From Haberlea rhodopensis (lineage: Eukaryota > Streptophyta > Magnoliopsida > Lamiales > Gesneriaceae): a stretch of 64,000 bases of DNA. Both the position numbers and the translations under genes were made by a program. This document shows, in pieces, positions 37,715 through 50,600 of this stretch (its first letter is position 1; each line of letters starts with the position of its first letter). The stretch is from NCBI GenBank assembly GCA_907163345.1, contig CAJQUN010000014.1, positions 2,852,001 to 2,916,000 of the forward strand, in the 5' to 3' direction. Below the pieces are notes generated by a model. It made no database searches. It was not told the origin of the DNA and saw nothing but the letters and a program-made list of their open reading frames with translations.

Positions 37715-37995
37715 CCTCCATCTACGTATTTTAAATTTGTTAAAGTACGGTGGTGGACTACATATAGACATTCCCTAGTTTTCATAATGTTTGAACAATT
37801 ATATATATCTCTCATTCAGTAGGTATTTTTATATCAAATCATATTATATTTGTGATAAAATATAATTTTAGGATGTAACACAAAAAAATTGATGGAGCGT
37901 ATGCACCCATTGGCATCACATGCCATTTGAGAATTTGATAATTTTATACCATCATTATCCAAAAATTGTATATCATCAATTAAGAATGAGATATT

Positions 37996-38116
37996 GGACC
38001 CAACTCAGTTGGTAAAGAATCCACCTTTATTTTGGAGAGACTTGAGTTCGAGTCCCGTAGTGTATAGAAAAATATTTAGTACAACCCCCTTTAAAAAAAG
38101 AAAAGAAAAAAAAAAT
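37996..38116 (+). mobile_element. tRNA-derived SINE
   Basis: Contains a pol III box-A-like stretch (CAACTCAGTTGGTAAAGAA) and, about 40 bases on, a box-B sequence GAGTTCGAGTCCCGT. It ends in an A-rich tail (38092-38115). Possible short duplication AGATA on both sides. Spacing and order fit plant tRNA-derived SINEs. It lacks a full tRNA cloverleaf. Confidence 0.65.
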
Positions 38117-38679
38117 AAGATACTCTACACCATTAGTTAAATACCGAATAACTCTAAATACATCGTTTTTAAAGTTTATAAACAAACACAACGACACTAT
38201 TATAATCGTATATAATATATGTGAGCTATTAGCACTTTGATTAAATCAACATTCGAGCGGTAATATTATTTAAATGTAGTTTGTTTTTATTCAACTCGAT
38301 GATTTTTTTTGTCATATACTAATTATTTAATTTTACAAAAGACTAGATTTTATCATATACTAATTATTTTAAAAACTTGTTAATAAACAATTTTATGCTA
38401 AGTTTTAGTTTATTTTAAACCTAAAATTGCCTAAGTGATTGTGATCGGGGTGTTCGAGCTTATTCGGAATTTTATTAGTTTATTCATGAAATTAGAATAT
38501 TTGGTCCATGTTTAAACCTAAAATTGCCTAAGTGATTGTGCTCGGGATGTTTGGTCCATGAAAATAAAATGTGTTGGGGATCGGGATGTTCGAGCAATAA
38601 AATTTGTATGAACATGTCTTCATTACAATTAAAGAAGATATTACATGAGCAAAAAATCAAGGAAGAATACAACCTACAT

Positions 38680-40639
38680 TATGGTTCGAACAGCTCAGGA
38701 GGGAGGCTTTCCAGAGTAGGTCCCAGGTCGAGGAAGTATTTCGAAGTTCCCTCAGGTGGATGTTACTTCATCTCAAATTGACGAGCACAAGCTTCAAACT
38801 CATGCTCGAAAAACTTGGAGGCACGGCCAAACAAAATATTGCCGTACTCCTTGGACTTCAGGAAGTCAGCCTTTCTCTTCAGCCATATTTCCTCTACCCG
38901 AGCCTCAAAAGTTGCCTTCTCTTGAGTAAATTGCTCGCATAGGGTCTTGTTAACCTCTTCGAGATCAGCTGACCTCCTTCGCTCGTCTTTGAGAGCCTTT
39001 TGAGCAGCATCCCGAGCATTCTTAACAAATGTGTGCTGCTCCTCGAGTAGGGTCATATTCTTCTGAAGTCCTCACACATGTTTTGGAGTTACTCCCGACG
39101 TCAAACAGTAACCTCTGACCTAGCAGATTGGAATCGGTTCAGGAGCTCGCCCACCATCATGTAGGCCTGCACAAAAATGTAAAGGGTAAGCCACAAGAAC
39201 AAAGGTACTTCAAATTTTTGTGATAAAGTAAATTTACCTTCACAAGGAAGTGGAGAAGTCATTCACCAAATTGCTGAAAGTCAGTCCCCCGAGGTGCTTT
39301 CGATCGAGACTGTTGCGAGAGAAGTACACGATGGAATGAGAGATTTTGGGATCGGGTTTTTTGATAAAGGGGACATTATGAGCGTAGTCCCACTAAGGTA
39401 CATGCTTCCTCGAGGCGGGCCGAAGCTCAGGGTGCAGAAGGTGTGGCTCTTTTGGCGGGGAGAGTTTTCGAGGAGGAACCCTGGCCCTCGGATGCCACTC
39501 TTTTTCATTGCCGAGGAACCAAAGGCTCTCCTTCTGGCTGTTCAGTAATGTCAATGATAGGAGAAACAAGGGGCACCACCAACTTATGCTTAGTAGGGGG
39601 TGCCAGAGCAACAGATCACGACGCTTGTCTAGAAGCTTCTTCCTTCTGGACCCTCGCGATCATCCTTGATTTCATCATTTTCTCCGCTGCATGAAATGGA
39701 CAAAGAAGTTAGTCTGGGCAGAATGATACAAAATTACCGGAAGAGGAAAATGCTCAGTCGGTCCCCGCGGGGCATGTATAATGATGCATCATTCGGCCTC
39801 AACTAGAACAAGTACATTAGCACATTGTCAATAAGCTCCGACAGACTATAACACCGGTTGCGAACTTTCCGATGAACATATATGTACAGTTCTTTCTCAA
39901 TGTGACCCTTGTTTGATTTGGCCCTAGGGAGGCTTTCTCTCCACACCATTGGACAATCCCAAGGCTAGGATGGGGCGAGCAAAATGTAAAATTTCTTCCA
40001 ATCTTTTATTGAAGAATGGTGGTTCTTAAGGAAACCAACCCCAGTTCGTGAAGAAAAATAAAAAAGGTCGATCCCTTTCTTATTCAACTGAAATAAGCAA
40101 TGAAAGAGCTCGAGAGTGGGGTAAATCCTAGAAAAGAATGGACAACGAAGAAACCAGCCAATAATTAACTGTTGGGGAACAGTTGACTAAGGGAAACAAT
40201 AAAATAATTAGCAACATCGATGAAGAAGGGAGGAACATGAAGACAAAAACCCCCTCGAAACTGGTCTAAGTAAAAAGGAAAATAGCCATCAGGAGGCAAG
40301 TGAGGGCGTGACCCTGATGAGGGAAAAATGATAGAAATGTCATCAGGAATCTCTCATTTAGCTCGGATTCAGGAGATATGTTGGATGATACGAATCCTTG
40401 ATCCAAAAATAATGAACCAAGGGACTTTGGCTGCTGCTACCAAGGCATGCTCGTTGTCATCCTGCTCATTCTCCCTCCGAAGGGCTGAAGAGCTAGAAGA
40501 ATTTTATGTTTAATCGCTATCCGAGGAGGAAGAGGGTAAATGAGGAAGAATTGAAGCTCATTTTCCTATATATGTGCCATACTCATATATTTCTAGCATT
40601 GAAGACTCATCGGTGTTATCAGGAGAGGAAGACATACTT
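38680..40639 (-). pseudogene. Decayed gypsy-type transposon gag-like gene
   Basis: Read on the minus strand, it starts near 40639 with MSSSPDNTDESS, then, broken by stops and frame changes, shows LPPDGYFPFYLDQFRGG, PPFFIDVANYFIVSLSQLFPNS, HSSIKDWKKFYILLAPS and a C-terminal coiled-coil segment (38763-39056; KALKDERRRSADLEEVNK, SKEYGNILFGRASKFFEH). This order is typical of plant proteins with the 'putative gypsy type transposon' domain (PF04195, from memory). At least four in-frame stops or shifts are present, so it is not functional. Confidence 0.6.
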
Positions 40640-40710
40640 AATTTTTAAATAATTAATTTGAAAATTGAGAGATTAACTGACAACAATAACCGGTAATAAG
40701 AACAATTATA

Positions 40711-40944
40711 TTGTGTTTGGATTGAATGATTTAATTTGGAGGAAGTGATTTTATTTGGAGAGAAATTTGAATAATATATTTGAAATGACATACATCTTAG
40801 GTATATTTCAAATCCACCGTAATTACAATTATATCTACATAAATTAAGAAAGTGGTGGATTTGAAATCACCAAACATGTATTCATCCAAACAATCAAATG
40901 TATTTGAAATCCATGACTTCAAATCCGTAAATCCAAATGGACCC
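40711..40944. mobile_element. 234-bp MITE with TTATA flanks
   Basis: The left end reads TTGTGTTTGGATTGAATG. The right end as reverse complement reads GGGTCCATTTGGATTTACG. TTATA is found directly outside both ends (40706-40710 and 40945-40949). Non-coding. It lies about 700 bases upstream of the dynamin start codon. Confidence 0.65.
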
Positions 40945-41647
40945 TTATAATATTTGGTATGTTTTTTTTTCCAAGGAAAGTCGGACAAGAAAATTTTTGG
41001 GTTTCTAAAAAAGTTATTTTTTTAAAATACTTATGTCCAATAAAGTGTTTAATTTTGGAAAGGTATATTTTTAATTAAAATAGTTTTCTCACCGAGTGCA
41101 TTCGTAGAGTAAATGAGTAATACTTTTAATTTAATTATTGGACTTCGAATTTTACTTCATAATTATCTTAATTAATTTTTTTTATTGGGCTGAGTTTCTA
41201 ATTATATATATTTCTCTTAACCCAAAAAACTGTAATTAGCAACAAATCACACACATTATAGGGGTGAGTTGCTCCGTATGCCGTCCATTCCATTTGAACC
41301 AAATAAAAGTTTCAAAATTTTCCAAAATTACGGCACAAATCACAGTTCACAAGCATTATCGCTCTGAATCTGATAATATATCACCGCCTTCTTCCCAACT
41401 CTTTCTATGTTTTTCTTCATAATTTCAAAATTTAAGCTCTGAAATTTCAAATCTTCGTGAAACCCTATTTTCCATTTAAATCTGCTCATACACGCACATA
41501 TAAAACTGCATTCACGCGTTTTATTGACTCGATCTCCTCCATTTCTATTGGATCTGCGGTTGTTGCCGCTTCGATCCACTGGGTTAAGCGATAAATCCAT
41601 TTATTTATCCAAGTTGTTGATTTTGGGGAGGATATTCGTTGAAGTCG

Positions 41648-44600
41648 ATGGAGGCGATCAATGAATTGTTTAAGCTCGCCGATTCCATGCGGCAGGCTTC
41701 CGCGCTGCTTGCCGACGAAGATGTGGACGAGACGACGTCGTCGTCTGCTTCCTCCAAACGACCCTCGACTTTCCTTAATGTTGTTGCACTGGGAAACACT
41801 GTGAGTATATCATTAATAGAAGCGCAGTAATATTGTCTTGTTTTTTTTTTGTGAGTATGGAATTGGAGGAGTTTTATTTGATCACCGGAGCTTGCTTTTT
41901 TTTGATCCGAAATTAAAATCCCGTGATTTGGAATCTGAATTAGAATTTCGCTTGATATAATATCCGATTACTTTTTTTTTTCCAGTTGTGCCTTGGTAGT
42001 CTTTTATCATATTTAGTATCATCGATCTTATTGAATTTGGGATACCGAGGCGTATCATGAACTTTTGTTTTTGATTGGTCATTCCTTTTTGGGTTGAAGT
42101 TTTGGTTGAAATGCTTTTTGGGTTGAAGGTTTGGTTGAAATGATGTGAGTTGATCTTTGACCAGAAGGTTCGGTTTTGCAAAAAATGCAGTATGAACTGT
42201 ACCATGTAGCTCAAGGTTATAGCTGTGTCAGTACGTTAATGAAAACCTGACCTTGAAAAAGCTGGAGATCAATGCGCTTTAATTTCCATTTTACGTGTTG
42301 AGGATAGTCATAAGAGTGCAAAGCTGTATGCAGACTCCTTATGATTTACCTGCTTAGTTTTCCAATTTCCAACAAGATTTTTGTTTTTTCCTATGGTTGA
42401 TGCGTGCTCACATCAATTATAAACATCATGTTTCTTTAATGGGTTGTTGTTATATGGTGAAAATGATTTGAACTGCACACAAGAAGCTCATACATTATAG
42501 TGGGGCTGCAGGTCTTAAATTATAGCCATTTGATATCTGAAATTGATTGACGGATCCCTCAATTTGTGGTATTTTATAATGATCTTAGATTAATCTTACT
42601 GGTCCTTTGTTTTCAATATTCCTGTAGTCCCGTGTGCATCCTTTGTTGGCAATGAATATTGGCTATTGATGCATTACCTTAGTTATTTGTGCCGCAAGTG
42701 TTCCTTTTTTCTCCTTTATTCCCATTTTTATAATTTCTATATCATTAAAGGTCTTGCATTTTTGCTGCACATGTTGCTTCAAGAAATGTAAAAAAATGTG
42801 GCCAACTTCATTAGAGGTCCGGGATTCATGTCACCTGCTCATCCCTCCCCCCACGATATAAGTAATGATTTTAGTAAGAATCAATTCCCACCAGTTTTTG
42901 GTAATTTCTAGTTAAGCTGTGATATTAAATATCTTATGTGCTAGTAAATCATCTATTAGCGGTACATACTAGGCAAAAATTTGGAAAGTTGAATTGGACA
43001 GAAAAAGGCTGTTCAAATGAGCGGAACATAATGGTGTTCTTTGACAAGTGTGCCTAGATAGAAGAATGACGGTATAGAGACAAAAAGGTTGGTAGTTTAA
43101 TTTAATTAGCAAAAAAGGCCCACATCTATGTGATGTGTCTATAAGTCAAATACAAGTAGCCAGGGACCTGTAATTGGGCAGTCGTCTTGTTTGTCATAAT
43201 TATAGCTATTCTATTCTCTAACAAGATGAAATATGTACTGAAGGGCTAATATACCTGGAAAATGTTCTAGTTTTCTTCTGGAATAGTAAATAAATCTCCC
43301 CAACCTGAATATAGGAGCCAACTGCATTTCTTTTTCTGTGTGGATGTGATAAAGATGTCTTTGATAGCATTTAGATGTTGATTCTTGAAATGTTTGATTT
43401 GCTTCTTTACCTTTCTTTATGCTGTTAGCGAATAATTTACTTTTAATCCGATCAATTTTACCAGGGTGCAGGTAAGTCTGCTGTATTGAATAGTCTAATC
43501 GGGCATCCGGTGCTGGTAAGTATTTGGTGAATAAATACTAATTGGATCAATATACGTAGTGAAATATTTTTTGACTACGATATTTCCAATGCTAACCATT
43601 TAATTTTACAGCCAACCGGTGAAGGTGGAGCCACGCGTGCTCCAATATGTGTTGATTTAACAAGGGATGGTTCGTTGAGCAGTAAATCCATTATTTTGCA
43701 GATAGACAGTAAATCTCAACAAGTATCTGCTAGTGAGGCCTCAAACTGAACTTTAAGCCTAAAACCTTCACAATGCTCAATTCATGCATGAGAAATAATG
43801 TTGTCTGCTGATACCACCATTGTCTCATTACTTGGAATTTTTCTTCTTGTTTCCCTTTTCTATCATAGGTGCTCTTCGCCATTCATTACAGGACAGATTG
43901 AGCAAAATTTCAGGAAAGAGTCACGATGAGATATATTTGAAGCTCCAGACAAGTACAGGTGTGCCTGCTTTAAGATTTCCTTTTATTTAGTTGTTCTAAA
44001 AGTAGCCTCCGGAGTGTTTTATGTTTTTGACTACCTTTAGATCAGGCTTATTTAAAATAGAATGTACTTTTGTTAGTTTGCATTAGAACAAAACATATAA
44101 AAACTTTTTTGTGAATATTTTTATTTTTATCGTTGATTGATTCATGATGTGTCAAAGGAGAAAACAATATTTTTAACAAAAATGGATTTTTTTATTTTAT
44201 TTTATATTTTACCTAAAAAGAGCTGATGGTGAAATGAGCTGGTTAAGCATGATAATTTTATGAGTATATGAGGCTTCCAAAAACATTTGTCTCCTATTTT
44301 CACCTCGTTACTATTGTTTCTCATCATAATTTAAATTTTTAGTTTGCTCATTATTCATTCTACTATTTTGAGGTTTTGCATTTGTATACTATGCTTGATA
44401 TCATATATGGGATCTTGTTTTGCAGCTCCACCATTGAAAATGATTGACTTACCAGGGGTTGATAGGGGAAATCTTGATGATTCTTTGGTGAGTGGCTTAT
44501 AAATCAAGTTTATTTAGTTTGACACTCCTATTTCCTATCTAAACCAATGTAAGAGTATCACTAAATATTATGTCCTAATATTATGTAGCACACTTCAAAT

Positions 44601-47600
44601 ACTGTGACTGTTGTTGGTAGGATGGAGATGTCATGAATAATTTGAAGTTAGTCTGGAAATTGTGACGAATTTTAAAATAGTTGTAAAACTAGCTACAGAT
44701 TCTGCTTTAAACCTATTTAGAGACAAATACGAATGATTTGAGCTTGTATGATTAGATCTTGAGTGTACCAAAATAGGGATGGTTAACATAGAATCTTGGA
44801 TTTCCGATTGATTTTTAGTGGCTGATACCCTATTTCTGTATCAGAGTCAATTTGCAGAACATAATGATGCAATATTGCTCGTCGTAATACCCGCTTCTCA
44901 AGCCCCAGAAGTGGCCTCTGCAAAAGCCATCAGAATTGCAAAGGAATTTGATGGAGAATGTGGGTTTGCTAAATTCATTGGTCTTGTTTTGTGATTTTGT
45001 GGTGTTTGTATGTTTGTTAATATCTTCATACTTAAGTAGCTTTTTTTGTTTTCTTTTTCTTAGGTACGAGAACTGTTGGTGTTATTAGCAAGATAGATCA
45101 AGCGTCTTCGGAACCGAAAGTACTTGCTGCTGTGCAGGCTCTTTTATTGAATCAAGGACCTCGAAGTACATCCGACATCCCATGGGTTGCTTTGATTGGT
45201 CAATCTGTCTCTATAGCATCTCAACCAGGGAGCACCGGAGCTGATAATTCTCTAGAAACTGCTTGGCGAGCAGAGAGTGAAAGTTTAAAATCAATACTTA
45301 CCGGTGCTCCTCAAAGCAAGCTTGGGAGAGTAGCCTTGGTGGAGACCCTTGCTCAACAGATCCGAACTCGCATGAAAGTCCGCGTCCCAAATCTCCTCTC
45401 AGGGTATGCTCCCTTTCAAGTGGTTTGGTATTTTCCATTCATGTTCAATCTAGGAATTTACTAAATACACGTTGATGGCAATCTCTGAGGTTAAACATAA
45501 TTTTATTTCAAGGTTTCAGAAAGTTAATCACTCCTTGGAAGATATTGCTTGTTTTTTCCTTTTCTTCTCTTCCCTGATACTTCCTTTTTATTCATGCTGC
45601 AAGGATGTTTTACCCTATTACCGTAATTTTTTTTATTGAGACTTCTGTAAGAAAGCAATGACACCCTTTGGGGGATTCGGTGAAGTATTGTTTTTTTTTT
45701 TTTTCCAAAAGTTCCTTGATACTGCTGTATTTCAGTCTGATGAATTAGAAGATTTCTCATGCTAGTTCTTTGGTTTGATTCCTGTTATTGTTTCTTTATT
45801 TACTCGTGTGCTTCACTATTTAGTAAAATACTGTTTATTTTGTCATTCTGCAATTTATGCAGGCTTCAGGGTAAATCCCAATTTGTACAGGATGAACTTT
45901 TCAGACTTGGTGAACAGATGGTTCAAAGTGCTGAGGGTACGAAAGCTTTAGCATTGGAGCTTTGCCGGGAATTTGAGGACAAGTTCCTCCAGCATATTAC
46001 AACTGGAGAGGTGAGACAAGAATTGAGCTGTATTGCACATCTAGATATTGTGAATATTCATGTGAAGTTCAGACAGTATTAAACTATGAAAGGATGAGGG
46101 ATTAGCTACAAGTTAGCCAGTAAATTTATCCTAAAGAAGTTACATGGGTGGAGGAGGTCAAGTAGAACATTTTTTTATTCATGATTTTATGTCAAGCTGT
46201 TATAAATCATCTAGTCTCATCTAACAGGCGATGTTATTGGGTTTAAAATTTTCTATGATTTTACTTGACTATGATTGTAGACAATGGCAAGAAGTTTAGT
46301 GTGCTTGAAGAAATTATGCATTGTGTTGAGGGTTTGTTTTGAAAATATATATGCTTAGGGATGCATAAATTCTTAATTATGGAACTGTTGAAAATCTCAG
46401 GTATATAGTTACTATTTGACAAAAACTCAGATATATTGGTATTTATTCCATCTTATTAAAATACTCGTAAAGGCAAGTATCATCAACCATAATGTTTTGC
46501 AAAATTATTTGAATTTTTGATGCCTTCTAGATGTCGATTTGACTCGCCATTAAGGTAAAAGTTCTTTACAGAAATTCTCAGCCAGAATCTTCTTATTGGT
46601 TTCTGTGAAGGACAGAATGAAAAAGAATAGTCCTTTTGTTGTTTTATACAGGGACTATCTAATGAACTGGATAAACTTTATGAGTTCAAAATCTTCCCCT
46701 GCAATTATTTGACATGTAAATCCCAAGTAGCGAAGTTGTTTTCCTCTTTTTAACGCTATACATGATATATAACATACACAATTGGTTGATAAGTGGTTTT
46801 ATTTCTTGAGACCATCCTAATTGCTAGTTCTTATTATTCTTAGTATGATGATGATCGGTGTTCGAAATCGAACTCCATCACACTGTTACTGTTGAACTCT
46901 GTATGTTTGTTTTTTGTTTTAACTGTAAACAATTGTGGTATCTCTTGTTGGCGCATATTTTTTATTTGCTATCATGTCCTTGCATTACAAAATTCATTTA
47001 TGAGATGAACAGTAATGTTTAGAACTGTTCTTTAAAAATTTTGGTGGTAGATTTTTTTCAAGTGCCATGTTTGTTAGCTGGGGCTCCATTTTTTAGGTTC
47101 CTGATGGTTAATGCAAAGTAGATTTCCATTCTAATGGAAGAGCTATATCTAACTGATTTGATATTTCTGTGAGAGCGTTAGCTTGATACTCGCCCTGTTG
47201 TCCATTTGTTTGCTTGTGGTGCTCACTTTTCTCTCGCCTTGTTGTCCATTTGTTTGCCTGTGGTTCTCGCTTTCCGCGTGAACAAAATATTTTGGAAATT
47301 TGATGCAATTATCTTTTCTTGACTGATTGTTATGCTATGGATTGTTCCCTTGAAGGATTTATTAACTTTTCATCTTAGCCCTTGTTTGTTTGTCTGTGTT
47401 GTGATCCCTTTCTAAATCTCCACCATAACGGTTTATGCTTCTAGTAAAATCAGTGTTGTTTGTTTGTTGTCATTTTTATCTATTTCTGGTCTTATGATAG
47501 TATGCCTTTTGTTTTGATGATATGCAATTATGTTAATGTTATCCTATGATTTTTTATTTACTCAATTTTCCAGGGTGTTGGGTGGAAAGTTGTTGCTAGT

Positions 47601-50600
47601 TTTGAAGGCAATTTCCCTAATAGGATCAAACAGCTCCCTTTAGACAGACATTTTGACATAAATAATGTTAAGAGGGTATGTTCTTTGTCGTCATAGCGTC
47701 ATTTTTCTCTGAACTCTTGATGTCTGCTTATTGCATTTTGCAATTATGATTACAAATTATTACCAGATTGTGCTCGAGGCAGATGGTTATCAACCTTATC
47801 TTATCTCTCCTGAAAAAGGGTTGAGGTCTTTAATCAAGGGTGTCTTAGAGCTGGCAAAAGAACCTTCTCGCTTGTGTGTTGATGAGGTAAGCAAGTCTTG
47901 TTTTCCATCTTATTTGATATGTCTCGTTGTTGTTTAGTTTCTCTTGAACTGATTTTTGTGTCTCGCTTTTGTTCTTTCCATTCGAAAGTGGCCTCATTTT
48001 TTTGAACCACTCTACTGACCTCGACTGAATAGTTTAAGTTTGATTTGGTCCCCTGTTCATAATCTAAAATGATATAACAACTGGATTTCTTGTTTGCCGA
48101 AAGCAGTTACTCTGTGTTCCTGCACATCTTATCTTCTTAGGCTGAATATGTTTTTGTGCGAGGTTTCCATGCTTTTCAAGCAATATGAAATTCAGCTTCT
48201 TTTTGATGTGTACGTTGTGATTCTGCATACTGCCATACAGTGTCATTAGACTTGAAATCTTTATATAGGTGCACCGGGTACTTGTTGACATTGTCTCGGC
48301 TGCTGCGAATGCGACTCCAGGTCTTGGAAAATATCCTTCTTTTAAGCGAGAGGTAATGCTAAATAGAAATTCATATTCAATTTCTCAGTGACAATTTTTA
48401 TTTATTTTTATTTCATTCATTGGGTCTTTATATCCTCCCTGTTATTTATGTAGGTTTTAGCAATTGCCACAACAGCTTTGGAAGGGTTCAAAAATGAAGC
48501 AAAAAACATGGTAATTGCACTTGTTGACATGGAACGTGCATTTGTTCCCCCACAACATTTTATCCGTTTGGTGCAGCGGAGGTATTTAATACAACTAGTT
48601 TTGTCTTTAGAACTTCTCTCTTCATTCGTCTTCTTTTAAATTCTCGAGACATTCGATGGGGAATCTTATATATGAGTTTCAAGATTTTCTATTAGGGCAC
48701 AATGCTTTTGATTTATGCTCATTTTGGAGGGATTTTTTACGTAGTTTTCCCAGTTGTCTTTGATGAATAATGAGTACTCTAAAGTTGGTCGGTTCTTTAC
48801 CAGAATGGATAGACAACGACGGGAAGACGAGCTGAAAGGTCGATCTTCGAAAAAGGCTCTTGAGGCTGAGCAGTCCATATTAAATAGGGTAAAATACGTC
48901 TGGAACCATGTTTATTTTTTTTGTTGGTGAATTTACTTATTCACATGTCTTTCTGAGATTGAGATAATATCCTAGTTGTTGCAAAATTATGTGTATTGAC
49001 AATATCAGAAGCCACTTGAGGCTGAGCAGTCCATGTTGAATAGGGTATACAATCTTTTGGAGTTGTTTTATTTTTGTGGATTTTTAGAGAAATTAAATTA
49101 AATTTAATATCTCGTATTGCATGCTTAACAGCTTCATAGAAATAGTTTATTTTTATTTTATATCAAATGCTTCTCGATGCTTATCCCATTCAGGCAACTA
49201 GCCCGCAAACTGGAGGCCAACAGAGTGGAGGGAATTTAAAATCCATGAAGGATGGTAAATCTAATCAGCAAGATAAAGATAAAGATGTGCAAGAAGGATC
49301 TGGCTTGAAAACTGCTGGACCAGAAGGAGAAATAACAGCAGGTGCAAGCATACAGTTCCCTCAATGTTGTAGCTTTTTTTAACATAATAGTATATTTATT
49401 ATATTTATATAGATCTAGTTTTGTTAATATTACAGACCAGTTAATCCCTTGAGATGGGATATATTTGGTAATGGCTTAACAATTTGGGTGTCATATAATC
49501 CACGAAAGCTTTTGAAGATTGTATTTGGTTATTTTATCTGTCTTTTATTTTTTCATTTGATTTTGTATGCTGCTTTGCTAAAGTTTTGTTGTGATGGTCC
49601 TTGATCAATTTTTTTGATGGAAACCAGGACTATAATTGATTGAGACATAAGCTCTTTGGAGACTCTGCGAATTCTAATTGTAATTTTTGACTTACTATAA
49701 GTTTGCACCCCCTAAACCTTTAGGCTAGATTTACCCCTGCCTGCTCTGATAGTGTCACGTGTACAATTTCTGTTTTGATTGATATCATGAGACATCTCTT
49801 CCTTGCTCTTGTTTGTGCCAAATGAATTTTTATCTAAGTCTTTAACCTTTGCTGAATAGTTTGATACTGTAGATGCTCTGTGGAGGATGTGTAATATAAA
49901 GTTACCTAATTCTACACTGTATTTTGGATTTCTAATTTAGCATATTTTCGTAATAACCTTTTGTTTTGCAGGTTTTTTGCTAAAGAAAAGTGCCAAAACT
50001 AATGGTTGGAGTAAGAGATGGTTTGTCTTAAATGAAAAAACGGGAAAGGTGAGTCAGCTCAGACTTATGATTGCCTTTTGTTTGAATATGATATTTTTAT
50101 TTTGCGATTCCTTGATCTTTTTTAATTGCTTTGAGCCACATAGGCATTATCATAGTTTTTGCTACTTCAACTCAGTTTGTTCAATTATTTTATCAGTTAT
50201 GATGTCTCAATAATTCATCAAAGAACTTGTGTCATTGTTATTGAGGTAACCTTGCTCATAAAAACTTTAACATATGTTCCTGCAGCTTGGATACACCAAG
50301 AAACAAGAGGAACGACATTTTCGTGGTGTCATCACTTTGGAGGTATTTTTTGGCCTTATAGTGCTAATGTATGTGCCTTCACTTGTGCATGTTTTATCTT
50401 CCCCTTTGTACTTCGGGAGTTCGTTCATGTCCTTTAAATTATTGTAGCTGAGGTCTGTAGAAACTAGAAATCAGATCATGTCACTGGGTACTGTTCGAAA
50501 ATAGTTTGGTGATGGAAGATGTTTAGCATTGTTGACAGCTAGATTCTTTTGGTGTGCAATGAAATATACAAACAAATCTGAAACAAAAGCTGGAATTTAG

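Larger units (their letters stand above)
36785..41647. other. Intergenic repeat belt
   Basis: About 4.9 kb between divergent genes. It holds the promoter of the DUF179 gene, a 616-bp MITE, a SINE, a ~40-bp direct repeat (38414 and 38511, CCTAAAATTGCCTAAGTGAT in common), a decayed gypsy-type gene, a 234-bp MITE and, from about 41330, the 5' UTR of the dynamin gene. No intact host gene is visible. Confidence 0.6.

Noticed and set aside
37543..37815. 90-codon minus-strand open frame
   Set aside because: It lies across the right end of the 616-bp MITE and its A/T-rich core; no protein family.
37996..38116. Possible functional tRNA gene
   Set aside because: Box A- and B-like sequences are present, but there is no acceptor stem or cloverleaf, and an A-rich tail follows. 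A SINE fits better.
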